A stretch of 35,831 bases of DNA. Source: Paracoccaceae bacterium. GTDB lineage: Bacteria > Pseudomonadota > Alphaproteobacteria > Rhodobacterales > Rhodobacteraceae. Of this stretch, positions 1-8,011 are shown one piece after another (positions within the stretch are counted from its first letter, which is position 1; every line of letters starts with the position of its first letter). Position numbers and translations under genes: made by a program. The notes under the pieces were generated by a model. That model saw nothing but the letters and a program-made list of their open reading frames with translations, was not told where the DNA came from and did not search any database. Where the stretch lies: contig CACLGX010000016.1 of NCBI GenBank assembly GCA_902606585.1, forward strand, positions 1 through 35,831, written 5' to 3'.

Positions 1-785
1 CAGCAGATATTGATTTTGCAAAAAAAACAAATCGGACGGCCATATTTTTTGGTTTTCAAAATCCTTCGCCTATAGAAGACGATATTGGTTTGATTGAAAT
101 TTTGCATACCCTAGGGGCCCGCTTCATGCAGCTGACTTACAATAATCAATCTTTACTAGCTACCGGATGCTATGAAGATCATGATGCCGGCATTACTAGG
201 ATGGGCAAACAGGTTATTAAAGAAATGAACCGGGTGGGGATGGTTGTAGATATGAGTCACTCTGCAGATCAGTCGACTATTCAAGCAGCGGAGATATCCC
301 AGCGCCCAATAGCAATAACCCATGCTAACCCTTTTTCATGGCATCCTGCGCGTAGAAATAAGCAGGACCAAGTAATAGAGGCCGTCATATCAAATGGAGG
401 AATGATTGGTTTTTCTTTATATCCCCATCATTTAAAAAATGGTTCTAAATGTACTTTATCTGATTTTTGCTCAATGGTTGCTCAGTCAGCTGATAAATAT
501 GGTATTGGGAGCCTAGGGATTGGTTCAGATTTATGCCAAGATCAACCCGATAGTATTGTAGAATGGATGCGTGTAGGGCGCTGGAGCAAAACAATTGATT
601 ATGGTGAAGGTTCTTCTGACAATCCTGGCTTCCCAAAGCAGCCAGACTGGTTTTCAAATAATAGAGATTTTAAAAATATTGAAAAAGGTTTAGCTGATGT
701 TGGCTTTGATAAAGGTGAAATTGAGGCTATTATGGGGAAAAATTGGTATAATTTTTATACAGATAATTTTGTAGGATTAGATTGA
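1..785 (+). CDS. M19 (renal/membrane dipeptidase-like) hydrolase, 3' part
   Basis: The reading frame is open from base 3 and runs to the TAG at 783-785, so the 5' end lies outside the window; a TTG at 90 is internal. The product matches the peptidase family M19 (binuclear zinc dipeptidases, TIM-barrel amidohydrolase fold). Visible family blocks are VDMSHS and ITHAN, which carry the two second-site zinc histidines, an RN pair after them, and GSDLCQ where many members have GSDFDG. The codon at 57-59, in the context GFQN, gives Gln where the family normally has the Glu that bridges both metals (GVEG in the human enzyme), so true dipeptidase activity is uncertain. I recall a bacterial subgroup that shares this GFQN context. 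The family call is firm; the substrate is unknown. Confidence 0.85.
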   Translation, partial: ADIDFAKKTNRTAIFFGFQNPSPIEDDIGLIEILHTLGARFMQLTYNNQSLLATGCYEDHDAGITRMGKQVIKEMNRVGMVVDMSHSADQSTIQAAEISQRPIAITHANPFSWHPARRNKQDQVIEAVISNGGMIGFSLYPHHLKNGSKCTLSDFCSMVAQSADKYGIGSLGIGSDLCQDQPDSIVEWMRVGRWSKTIDYGEGSSDNPGFPKQPDWFSNNRDFKNIEKGLADVGFDKGEIEAIMGKNWYNFYTDNFVGLD

Positions 786-1376
786 ATTATCTAGCTCTTC
801 GGATTTTATTATAGGGAAAAAAGAAGAGGCGGATTCAATCCCGAACCAATTTTCGTTATCGTGTTTTTTATGTTGCCCAATTTCAACAAGGCGATAGAAA
901 GTCTTTCGATCTATAAGTGCCTCCAAGCCGTTACGAATATGAATATATGGGGCAGGCTCGTCTGATAAGGCATCCCTTTCTACTCGTATTGGATTTTCAA
1001 CACTCGCGATAACTTGGTCGCCCACATGAGTCTCAAATTTAAGTGCCTTCTCCCCATTAATTTCAATCTCATTGAAATCAACCGCGATAAAAGGGGCATC
1101 ATCTACTTGTATTCCAACTTTCTCCACGGGAGTGACAAGAAAGTATTTGCCATCTTCAACTTTTAATATTGATGAAAATAATTTTACGAGCTCAAACCTT
1201 CCAATCGGAGTTCCTAAATAAAACCAAGTACCATTTCTGGCAATTCGAATATCTAAATCGCCGCAAAATGGTGGGTTCCAACTCATTAATGGAGGTGAAG
1301 TTTTAGATTTTATTGCGGCACGAGCTGCTGCCGCAATTCCTTCAGCGCTTGGAGTATTGCCTTTTTTGCTATTCAT
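777..1376 (-). CDS. DUF1285 family protein
   Basis: This cytosolic protein of about 199 residues has the DUF1285 pattern: WNPPFCGDLDIRIARNGTW near the start of the domain, followed by YLGTPIGR and a stretch with VTPVEKVGIQVDDAPF. No biochemical role is established for the family. The frame extends upstream to a TTG at 1430, adding 18 lysine-rich residues. I prefer the ATG at 1374-1376 because family proteins start only a short way before the conserved WNPPF block and the extra residues look unlike a domain. Ribosome-binding sequence is weak for both starts. Its end overlaps the end of the convergent dipeptidase-like gene by nine bases, and it is divergent from glcD with about 100 bases between. 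Confidence 0.75.
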   Translation of the reverse strand: MNSKKGNTPSAEGIAAAARAAIKSKTSPPLMSWNPPFCGDLDIRIARNGTWFYLGTPIGRFELVKLFSSILKVEDGKYFLVTPVEKVGIQVDDAPFIAVDFNEIEINGEKALKFETHVGDQVIASVENPIRVERDALSDEPAPYIHIRNGLEALIDRKTFYRLVEIGQHKKHDNENWFGIESASSFFPIIKSEELDNSI

Positions 1377-1475
1377 AACTTTTAAAAAACCTTTTTTCTT
1401 CACTTTATTAGGATTTGATATGGTTGCCAAATCATCAAATTGGTTATATTAGTTTACCAATTATAGAGAAACATA

Positions 1476-2930
1476 ATGTATTTAACAGATCCAGACCCTA
1501 CTATTTTAGCAAAAAAAATGCAGCTAGTTGACAAGCTACTGTCATTTTTACCTCGGGATGCTGTAATTGATGATCCTCGAGAGACACTCGCATATGAATG
1601 TGATGCATTGTCTGCTTATAGATGCCCTCCAATGGTTGCAGTTTTACCCCGTACCACTGAGGAGGTAGCTAATATAGCGAAAATATGCTGGGAACTAGAT
1701 GTGCCTGTAGTTCCCCGCGGGTCTGGCACTTCACTGGCTGGAGGAGCATTACCTACAGGCGATAGCCTAGTGCTTGGTGTCGCTCGAATGAATGAAACTC
1801 TAGAAGTTGATTACCCAAATAGATTAATGCGCGTACAGACGGGACGTACTAATTTAAGCGTAACTGGAGAAGTTGAAAGTGATGGCTTCTTCTATGCGCC
1901 AGATCCATCAAGTCAGCTTGCATGTGCTATCTCAGGAAATATTGCCATGAATTCTGGCGGGGCGCATTGCCTAAAGTACGGGGTAACTTCAAATAACCTT
2001 CTTGCAGTAAAAATGGTAACGATGCAGGGCGAAATTATAGATTTAGGTGGCTCACATTTAGACTCATCTGGTTATGACTTACTTGGTTTGGTTTGTGGGT
2101 CTGAGGGACAACTAGGAATTGTCACAGAGGCCACTTTACGTATTTTGCACAAACCGGAAGGAGCACTACCCGTTTTAATTGGTTACAACGATAGCGAAGT
2201 TGCAGGGCAGTGCGTGTCAGATATTATAAAAGCTGGTGTTCTACCGGTTGCAATTGAGTTTATGGATAGGCCTTGTATTCGTGCTACAGATGCCTTCTCT
2301 CAAGCTGGATATCCAGATTGTGAAGCTTTGCTAATTGTTGAGGTAGAGGGCTCTGATTTAGAGATAGAAGAGCAATTAACAAAAATTGTTGAAATTGCAA
2401 AAAGACATGACCCGGTAGAATTGCGCCGAGCAAAAAATAATGATGAAGCCAGTAGAATTTGGCTTGGGCGAAAATCCGCATTCGGTGCTATGGGTCAAAT
2501 TAACGATTATATGTGTCTTGATGGCACAATTCCGGTTTCCAAGCTTCCTTTTGTCCTTAAACGTATTTCTGAAATGAGTAGAGAATTTGGATTGGATGTC
2601 GGTAATGTATTTCATGCCGGCGATGGCAACATGCACCCACTCATATTGTATAATGCGAACAAACCAGGTGATTTAGAAACTTGTGAAGCCTTTGGGGCTG
2701 AAATTTTGAAATTATGTGTGGAAGTCGGTGGGTGTTTAACTGGTGAACATGGAGTTGGTATTGAAAAGCGTGATCTGATGCATATCCAATATTCAGGCGA
2801 TGATCTAGAAGCGCAAATGGCTATAAAAGATGTTTTTGATCCCAAATGGCTACTCAATCCAACAAAAGTGTTTCCTTTAGATGCATCTGCTGAACGGCGC
2901 GCAAACGCATCGCAAGAGACAGCTGCATGA
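1476..2930 (+). CDS. glcD: Glycolate oxidase subunit GlcD (FAD-linked)
   Basis: This is the flavin subunit of the glycolate oxidase complex, which oxidises glycolate (and often D-lactate) to glyoxylate and passes electrons to the respiratory chain. At 484 residues it has normal family length. The N-terminal half is a PCMH-type FAD domain with VPRGSGTSLAGGALP near residues 75-90 and a GCEGQLGI-like turn (CGSEGQLGIVTEA). The C-terminal FAD-oxidase domain shows HAGDGNMHP and GEHGVGIEKRD, both diagnostic. It starts the glcDEF unit; the stop overlaps the glcE start in ATGA. In marine heterotrophs the operon allows use of glycolate released by phytoplankton. A GlcD-like D-lactate dehydrogenase is the alternative, but the glcE and glcF neighbours decide for glycolate oxidase. 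Confidence 0.95.
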   Translation: MYLTDPDPTILAKKMQLVDKLLSFLPRDAVIDDPRETLAYECDALSAYRCPPMVAVLPRTTEEVANIAKICWELDVPVVPRGSGTSLAGGALPTGDSLVLGVARMNETLEVDYPNRLMRVQTGRTNLSVTGEVESDGFFYAPDPSSQLACAISGNIAMNSGGAHCLKYGVTSNNLLAVKMVTMQGEIIDLGGSHLDSSGYDLLGLVCGSEGQLGIVTEATLRILHKPEGALPVLIGYNDSEVAGQCVSDIIKAGVLPVAIEFMDRPCIRATDAFSQAGYPDCEALLIVEVEGSDLEIEEQLTKIVEIAKRHDPVELRRAKNNDEASRIWLGRKSAFGAMGQINDYMCLDGTIPVSKLPFVLKRISEMSREFGLDVGNVFHAGDGNMHPLILYNANKPGDLETCEAFGAEILKLCVEVGGCLTGEHGVGIEKRDLMHIQYSGDDLEAQMAIKDVFDPKWLLNPTKVFPLDASAERRANASQETAA

Positions 2931-4015
2931 ATGCAGTAACCGTAGCGCCTGGCTCTGAAAGTGAAGTTCGGGAAGTTTTACTCAGTGAGACTGAGCCATT
3001 ACACATTGCTGGAGGCCAGTCGCGGCTGGTAGCCACTGAAAAAAAAATTATTTCGACCTCAGCATTGAACGGGATTGTAGAATACGAACCAGGTGCCTTA
3101 ACAATGGTTGCAAAAGCAGGAACGCCCCTATCTGTAATCAAAGCCATACTCCAACAAGAAAATCAGCAACTTGCATTTGAACCTCCTGAGATGAAGCATC
3201 TTTTGAGGTTAACTGGCAACTCTACGATTGGTGGGGTTTTTGCAACAAATGCGAGTGGATCACGTCGCATACAAGTGGGCGCAGCCAGAGATCATTTATT
3301 GGGTGTACGATTTGTTGATGGAGTGGGAAGAATATTAAAAAATGGTGGGCGGGTCATGAAAAATGTGACAGGTTACGATCTAGTCAAGCTCATGGCAGGG
3401 AGCTGGGGAACCCTGGGAGTGATAACAGAAGTTTCTTTCAAGGTTCTTCCAATAGCCGAGACTCAGTCAACGCTCAAAATAAATAGTTGTAAGGCTAGTA
3501 TTCTTACTAAGGCGATTAATACGACCTATGATATATCAGGCACTTTTTATGATGTAGGAGAAGGAATGGCCTATATCCGAATTGAGGGTTTTGATAAGTC
3601 AGTAAAATATCGCGTTGAACAATTGCTTAGAGAGTTTGCTGATTTTGAAGTTGATATTTTGGAGATGGAAGAGAGCAAAAATTTTTGGCAAAATGTGAAT
3701 GACTTGGACTTTCTAAAAGAGATTAAGGGCGATCTATGGCGAGTCTCTGTAAAGCCTACTGAGGGTTCAAAAATTATCGAAATGTTGGACCCTAAAATTG
3801 GTTTTCTTGATTGGTGCGGTGGTCTTGTCTGGTTAAGAGTTGATGAAGGTTTAAATGTTCGCGAGAAAATGCAAAAAGTAGAAGGTCATGCTATGTGTCT
3901 GCTAGGGAGGTTTGAGCAATTTCATCCAACTTCAACTTTAGAAAAAAAACTAAGTAATTCTATTCGGAAAAAATTTGATCCTAAAATGCTTTTTAACCAA
4001 GAAATAATGAACTAA
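2927..4015 (+). CDS. glcE: Glycolate oxidase FAD-binding subunit GlcE
   Basis: This 362-residue protein carries a second PCMH-type FAD-binding domain and little else, as expected for GlcE. The motif region TGNSTIGGVFATNASGSRR and the following GGRVMKNVTGYDL and GSWGTLGVITEV are typical. It forms the glycolate oxidase complex with GlcD and GlcF. Translation is coupled on both sides: the start shares four bases (ATGA) with the glcD stop, and the stop shares one base (TAATG) with the glcF start. The N-terminal block is short and begins directly with MNAVTVAPGSE, which agrees with the overlap start. Confidence 0.94.
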   Translation: MNAVTVAPGSESEVREVLLSETEPLHIAGGQSRLVATEKKIISTSALNGIVEYEPGALTMVAKAGTPLSVIKAILQQENQQLAFEPPEMKHLLRLTGNSTIGGVFATNASGSRRIQVGAARDHLLGVRFVDGVGRILKNGGRVMKNVTGYDLVKLMAGSWGTLGVITEVSFKVLPIAETQSTLKINSCKASILTKAINTTYDISGTFYDVGEGMAYIRIEGFDKSVKYRVEQLLREFADFEVDILEMEESKNFWQNVNDLDFLKEIKGDLWRVSVKPTEGSKIIEMLDPKIGFLDWCGGLVWLRVDEGLNVREKMQKVEGHAMCLLGRFEQFHPTSTLEKKLSNSIRKKFDPKMLFNQEIMN

Positions 4016-5301
4016 TGCAAACTTTTTTCGAAAAACAACAACTCGCAGATTTAGATTTTAAAAGGTCAAATGAAATTCTACGATCATGTGTGCACTGTGG
4101 GTTTTGTACTGCGACATGTCCGACTTATCAGGTTTTGGGAGATGAGCTTGATAGCCCAAGGGGAAGAATTTATTTAATAAAGGAAATGTTAGAGTCGGGA
4201 AGGATGCCAGATAAGAAGACCGTTACTCATATTGATAGATGTTTGTCTTGTCTGGCTTGTATGACTACTTGCCCCTCTGGTGTCCACTACATGCATCTTG
4301 TTGACCATGCTCGAGCCTACATTGAGGATAAATATAAAAGACCTTTTGATGAGAGATTTTTAAGATGGTCCTTGAGTAAAATTTTACCATATCCAACGAG
4401 GTTTCGTGTAGCGCTGATAATGGCAAAAATAGCCAAGCCATTTTCGTGGCTCATACCAGATCAACGATTAAAAGCGATGGTTGAAATGGTCCCAAAAAAA
4501 ATACCTGGAATCAGTTTAAACGATGATCCACAGACCTTCTTTCCTGATGTAAACAAAAAAATGCGAGTAGCTTTAATGACTGGCTGTGCGCAAAGAGCCT
4601 TGGATACAGACATAAATGACGCCACAATTAGAGTATTGAAACGCTTCGGTTGCGAAGTTGTCGTATCTGAAGGCCAGGGCTGCTGCGGATCGCTAAGCCA
4701 TCACATGGGAAAAACAAACGATGCACACTCTGCAGCGATTAGAAATATCGATGCTTGGTATTCAGAACTTAATAAAAATGGTTTGGATGCCATTGTTATT
4801 AATACCAGCGGTTGCGGGACTACTGTAAAGGACTATCACCACATGTTTAAGGGAACTGAGCATGAAGATAAGGCCAAGGCTATTGCGGGCTTGGCTAAGG
4901 ATATTTCTGAAGTTTTAGTTGGATTAGACCTTCCTGAGCAGGCAGAAAATCATATTAACATAGCTTATCATTCAGCCTGCTCTTTGCAGCACGGGCAACA
5001 AATAGGTAGCTATCCAAAGGATATGCTCAAAAAGTGTGGCTACAAAATTAGCGAACCAAAAGATTCTCATCTTTGCTGTGGCTCTGCCGGCACTTATAAT
5101 CTTTTACAACCAAAAATCTCAAAAGAGTTAAAAATTAGAAAAATTCAGAGCTTAGAGGCAAAAAATCCCGATATAATTGCAGCTGGAAATTTAGGCTGTA
5201 TGATGCAAATTTCCTCCTCGACAAATATTCCGGTAGTCCACACAGTCGAACTAATTGATTGGGCAACGGGAGGACCCAGACCCAATAAATTAAGTATTTA
5301 A
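4015..5301 (+). CDS. glcF: Glycolate oxidase iron-sulfur subunit GlcF
   Basis: GlcF carries electrons from the flavin subunits of glycolate oxidase. The 428-residue product has two ferredoxin-type 4Fe-4S motifs, with cysteines at residues 25, 28, 31, 35 (CVHCGFCTATCP) and 76, 79, 82, 86 (CLSCLACMTTCP). Two CCG domains follow (GCCGSLSHHMG and CCGSAGTYNLL), the heterodisulfide-reductase-like repeats of this family. It is the last gene of the glc unit; the start overlaps the glcE stop by one base. No permease or GlcC-type regulator lies next to it. I saw no clear terminator behind it; the next gene starts 178 bases downstream behind its own promoter. Confidence 0.95.
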   Translation: MQTFFEKQQLADLDFKRSNEILRSCVHCGFCTATCPTYQVLGDELDSPRGRIYLIKEMLESGRMPDKKTVTHIDRCLSCLACMTTCPSGVHYMHLVDHARAYIEDKYKRPFDERFLRWSLSKILPYPTRFRVALIMAKIAKPFSWLIPDQRLKAMVEMVPKKIPGISLNDDPQTFFPDVNKKMRVALMTGCAQRALDTDINDATIRVLKRFGCEVVVSEGQGCCGSLSHHMGKTNDAHSAAIRNIDAWYSELNKNGLDAIVINTSGCGTTVKDYHHMFKGTEHEDKAKAIAGLAKDISEVLVGLDLPEQAENHINIAYHSACSLQHGQQIGSYPKDMLKKCGYKISEPKDSHLCCGSAGTYNLLQPKISKELKIRKIQSLEAKNPDIIAAGNLGCMMQISSSTNIPVVHTVELIDWATGGPRPNKLSI

Positions 5302-5353
5302 AATTAGCTAAATTTTTCAGATCCAAAAATCATGTAGAAAAATTTTGTAGCTT

Positions 5354-5382
5354 CTTGAAATTGATTTTTTTATCCCCACATT
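5354..5382 (+). promoter_or_regulatory. Sigma-32 (RpoH) type heat-shock promoter of the ibpA-like gene
   Basis: CTTGAAA at 5354-5360 and CCCCACATT at 5374-5382 are separated by 13 bases. This matches the enterobacterial heat-shock consensus (CTTGAA, 13-17 bases, CCCCATnT) in all but one or two positions. It faces the small heat-shock gene, and a start point about seven bases past the -10 would fall near 5390, giving a leader of about 89 bases. The elements are seen directly; RpoH use is inferred from the consensus and from the gene's class. Confidence 0.75.
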
Positions 5383-5389
5383 GAAAGAT

Positions 5390-5481
5390 GAGATGCCACT
5401 TAAGGGTCTCTAAACACTATTTGCCTAAGCCGATTTACGGGTAGGTGCAAATTGGAATCGCTCATAGGAGGATATACAATG
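5390..5481 (+). promoter_or_regulatory. ROSE-like RNA thermometer in the ibpA-like leader
   Basis: The predicted leader folds by eye into three consecutive hairpins. The first pairs GAGA 5390-5393 with UCUC 5407-5410. The second pairs UUG-CCUA (5421-5427) and CCG (5430-5432) with CGG (5438-5440) and UAGG..CAA (5442-5450). The third pairs AUC 5457-5459 and CUC 5461-5463 with GAGGAU 5468-5473, leaving G5460 bulged and a four-base loop AUAG. The third stem buries the Shine-Dalgarno AGGAGG (5466-5471), seven bases before the ATG. UCGCU at 5458-5462 fits the U(U/C)GCU signature, whose bulged G opposite the Shine-Dalgarno defines ROSE elements of small heat-shock genes in proteobacteria. Melting on heating would free translation. 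No energy calculation was run. Confidence 0.82.
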
Positions 5482-5934
5482 CGACAATTTGATTTTTCAC
5501 CACTTTACAGAGCAACTGTAGGTTTTGACCAGATAGCAGATATGTTTGACCGTGTTCTTACTTCCGACACACAAACATCAAGCTACCCACCATATAATAT
5601 AGAGAAGATTGATGAAGATGCATATCGCATCTCTGTAGCCGTAGCCGGGTTTTCTGAGGCTGATCTAAATGTTGAGGTTAGAGAGAATTCCTTGTTTATT
5701 TTGGCGGGGAAATCGGACGAAAAACAAAAGAATTACTTATATAGAGGCATTGCGACCCGTAGTTTTGAGCGTCGTTTTCAGTTGGCCGATCACATGCATG
5801 TTAATGGGGCAAACCATTCTGATGGAATGCTTCACATAGACTTAAAAAGAGAAGTTCCCGAGGCTTTGAAGCCGAGAAAAGTACATATATCTAATGGATC
5901 TTCGAAGCAAACAATTGAGGCTCTAGCTAGCTAG
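5479..5934 (+). CDS. ibpA: Small heat-shock protein, IbpA type (Hsp20)
   Basis: This ATP-independent holdase binds unfolding proteins in the cytosol and hands them to DnaK/ClpB. The product is 151 residues. The N-terminus RQFDFSPLYRATVGFDQIADMF is close to the IbpA class (FDLSPLYRS.GFD). The alpha-crystallin domain runs from about residue 34 (NIEKIDEDAYRI) through VAGF and ADLNVEV to the C-terminal third, and ends with a V-x-I (KVHIS) variant of the IxI tail motif. The start is the ATG at 5479 because AGGAGG lies seven bases before it; an upstream in-frame TTG at 5452 falls inside the thermometer hairpin. It is a single gene with its own heat-shock promoter and converges on the DUF2233 gene. 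Confidence 0.93.
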   Translation: MRQFDFSPLYRATVGFDQIADMFDRVLTSDTQTSSYPPYNIEKIDEDAYRISVAVAGFSEADLNVEVRENSLFILAGKSDEKQKNYLYRGIATRSFERRFQLADHMHVNGANHSDGMLHIDLKREVPEALKPRKVHISNGSSKQTIEALAS

Positions 5935-5937
5935 AGC
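5920..5937. repeat. Perfect 18-base palindrome at the 3' end of ibpA
   Basis: GCTCTAGCTAGCTAGAGC equals its own reverse complement and contains the ibpA stop codon (TAG 5932-5934). As RNA it would form a seven-pair stem with a CTAG loop. A second inverted repeat (TAGCGC 5946-5951 with GCGCTA 5966-5971) follows in the end of the convergent gene. Neither has a U-tract, so a factor-independent terminator is not clear. They may still separate the two convergent transcripts. Confidence 0.4.
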
Positions 5938-5954
5938 AAATTTGATAGCGCTGG

Positions 5955-6686
5955 CTATTCTGCTGGCGCTACAACCGCAACCATCGGCCCAATATCGAAA
6001 CCAAAATCTATTCGATTGAGTTTTGTAGAGTAGAGCCTGGATATATTTCCATCTAAATAAAGAGCATTATCAATTTTGAAATGATCTAAGAATGTACTTG
6101 CAAAGTGATGAAAATTCACTGCTTCATTTGAAATTAAAAATATTGCTTTTGATCCATTTCTACTTATGCCAACTCCGCTTCGTACGAATTTCGAAGTTCC
6201 ATTCCTTATAAATTTTGGGTGGATTTTACCATCAATCACCAATAATGGGCCTGATTGTGTAGCGTATTGGCATTGTATTTTAGCTTGAGCAAATTTTTTT
6301 GTTTCTAGAATTAAAAATTTGCTCTTATTAATGCAAAACACACCATTCGGTAATAACCCAAAGTTGCCTGGCCCATCCCTAGTAATAAGAGGTGAAAATT
6401 CGTTGAAATTTTCGACATATAAACCAACTGGAGATCTATCAGTGTGGTACATTCCGCCATTCGTGGCAAAAATAATATCGAGGCCTTGCTCTCTAAGGGA
6501 AGTATCTAATTTTTGAAATTGTCCAAAAATTTTTCCAGTTTCGTCATTTAGAAACAGGCGTACGTCATCTTTTGGTAATTCTGCTGTACAAGCTGTGAAG
6601 GGCGTTTCTTGAAACCTAAAGGCCTGGCAGTCAGCGGACCAAACGGGGGTAAGCCATAACGCTAAGATAATGAGAAAAGATTTCAT
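5955..6686 (-). CDS. Secreted phosphodiester glycosidase family protein (DUF2233)
   Basis: The 243-residue product begins with a clear signal peptide (MKSFLIILALWLTPVWS, cleavage likely before ADC), so it should work in the periplasm. The body matches the DUF2233/NAGPA-like phosphodiester glycosidase fold: ATNGGMYHTDRSPVGLYVE near residue 75, then GNFGLLPNGVF, TQSGPLLVIDGKIHPKF and RSGVGIS. The animal member uncovers mannose 6-phosphate by cleaving a GlcNAc phosphodiester; the bacterial substrate is not known. The ATG overlaps the rbfA stop in ATGA, so it is co-translated with rbfA. That pairing has no obvious functional logic and probably reflects conserved gene order. Confidence 0.85.
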   Translation of the reverse strand: MKSFLIILALWLTPVWSADCQAFRFQETPFTACTAELPKDDVRLFLNDETGKIFGQFQKLDTSLREQGLDIIFATNGGMYHTDRSPVGLYVENFNEFSPLITRDGPGNFGLLPNGVFCINKSKFLILETKKFAQAKIQCQYATQSGPLLVIDGKIHPKFIRNGTSKFVRSGVGISRNGSKAIFLISNEAVNFHHFASTFLDHFKIDNALYLDGNISRLYSTKLNRIDFGFDIGPMVAVVAPAE

Positions 6687-7081
6687 TTGGTATCCAAATC
6701 CCGTTTAACATTTTCCTGACTAAAAAGCCTTCTAGTCTCTTCAATTCTGTCGAATGTCTCGTCGATGCGAAATCTTAGGTCAGGTGTATATTTCAACGTT
6801 AATTTTTTCGATATTGATCTTCGGATCTCAGATTTGTTTTTTGCCAACAGTACAATCAAATCCTCTCCCCCTTGTCCTCCTAGTGGACAAACATAGGCCG
6901 TTGCAATTTTAAGATCTGGAGATGCAGTAACTTCACTGACTGTTACAGATATTCTGTTTAAATCAGGATCATGAATTGTGCCTTGCATTAATATGTCAGA
7001 CAGAGCTCTCCGTATGAGCTCTCCTACCCGTAGTTGCCTTTGTGATGGTCCAGCGCCATCATTAAATTTATTCTTTGCCAT
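6683..7081 (-). CDS. rbfA: 30S ribosome-binding factor RbfA
   Basis: RbfA binds the 30S subunit near the 5' end of 16S rRNA and is needed for late maturation and cold adaptation. The 132-residue product has the normal small KH-like layout: RVGELIRRALSDIL near the start, DPDLNRISVTVSEVTASPDLKIATAYV in the middle and FRIDETFDRIEETRRL near the end. The start is the ATG at 7081. It is read away from dapB across an 88-base gap that must hold both promoters, and it leads a two-gene unit with the DUF2233 gene. In many bacteria rbfA sits with infB, so this location is a lineage trait. Confidence 0.94.
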   Translation of the reverse strand: MAKNKFNDGAGPSQRQLRVGELIRRALSDILMQGTIHDPDLNRISVTVSEVTASPDLKIATAYVCPLGGQGGEDLIVLLAKNKSEIRRSISKKLTLKYTPDLRFRIDETFDRIEETRRLFSQENVKRDLDTK

Positions 7082-7169
7082 TTTTGATAATCTATTACCT
7101 TAATATTGATCTTTGCCAAACGCGCGTAGGCACGTTATGGACATTATAGCATAGTACTAAGGACGTAAA

Positions 7170-7982
7170 ATGGCTGATTTACTGAAAGTAGTTGTAACTG
7201 GTGCTTCAGGACGTATGGGGCAAACTCTTATTAATCTAATAACTAAAAATGGAAAGCTAGAACTCGTAGGTGCGCTAGAGCGCTCAAACCATGAATGGAT
7301 TGGGCAGGATATAGGTGCTGCAATGGGTGGAAGCGAACTTGGGGTGATTGTTTCTGAAGATCCAATTGAGGTTATTGCACATGCGGAAGCAATCATTGAT
7401 TTTACGACACCATCAGCAACCATTGAGTTTTCTAAGTTTGCCGCGCAAGCTCGTGCTATTCATGTTATTGGCACGACTGGAATGTCAGAAGGCGATTTAG
7501 AAAAAATCAAGGCAGCAAGTTTTCACTCAGTTGTTGTTAGAGCTGGAAACATGTCTCTTGGCGTAAATTTGTTGGTTGCTTTGACTAAAAGAGTTGCAGC
7601 GGCGCTTGATGATGAATTTGATATTGAAATTATCGAGGCACATCACAAACATAAGGTAGACGCTCCTTCTGGAACGGCTTTAATGCTAGGTGAAGCAGCA
7701 GCAGATGGTAGAGGCATAAGCTTAACTGCATCAGTAGATAGAGGGCGCGATGGTATAACTGGAGCCCGAAATAAAGGCTCTATTGGATTTGCCTCAATTA
7801 GGGGTGGTGATATTGTAGGAAGACATGATGTTTTATTTGCATCAAATGGAGAGCAATTAACCCTGAGCCATAATGCAACAGATCGGAATATATTTGCTAG
7901 AGGTGCTTTAAAAGCAGTGCTTTGGGCTAGAGATAAACAGCCTGGTCAGTATGACATGATGGATGTCTTAGGATTAAATTAG
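7170..7982 (+). CDS. dapB: 4-hydroxy-tetrahydrodipicolinate reductase DapB
   Basis: DapB reduces 4-hydroxy-tetrahydrodipicolinate with NAD(P)H in the diaminopimelate/lysine pathway in the cytosol. The product is 270 residues, the usual length. The nucleotide-binding glycine motif GASGRMGQ lies at residues 11-18, DFTTPSA follows near residue 75, and the active-site signature [15 protein letters not shown] lies near residue 155. The ATG at 7170 follows a modest AAGGACG ribosome site. The small secreted-protein gene lies directly downstream. Confidence 0.96.
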   Translation: MADLLKVVVTGASGRMGQTLINLITKNGKLELVGALERSNHEWIGQDIGAAMGGSELGVIVSEDPIEVIAHAEAIIDFTTPSATIEFSKFAAQARAIHVIGTTGMSEGDLEKIKAASFHSVVVRAGNMSLGVNLLVALTKRVAAALDDEFDIEIIEAHHKHKVDAPSGTALMLGEAAADGRGISLTASVDRGRDGITGARNKGSIGFASIRGGDIVGRHDVLFASNGEQLTLSHNATDRNIFARGALKAVLWARDKQPGQYDMMDVLGLN

Positions 7983-8011
7983 TTTTGGATCTTTAAGAAG
8001 GATTTATAGCT

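Noticed and set aside
5302-5353. Terminator behind glcF
   Set aside because: The AT-rich AAATTAGCTAAATTTTT stretch gives only an imperfect A-U stem, too weak to call.
7082-7169. Sigma-70 promoter for dapB in the rbfA-dapB gap
   Set aside because: TTGCCA with TATGGA at about 17 bases is possible, but the -10 is poor and several equally weak pairs exist.
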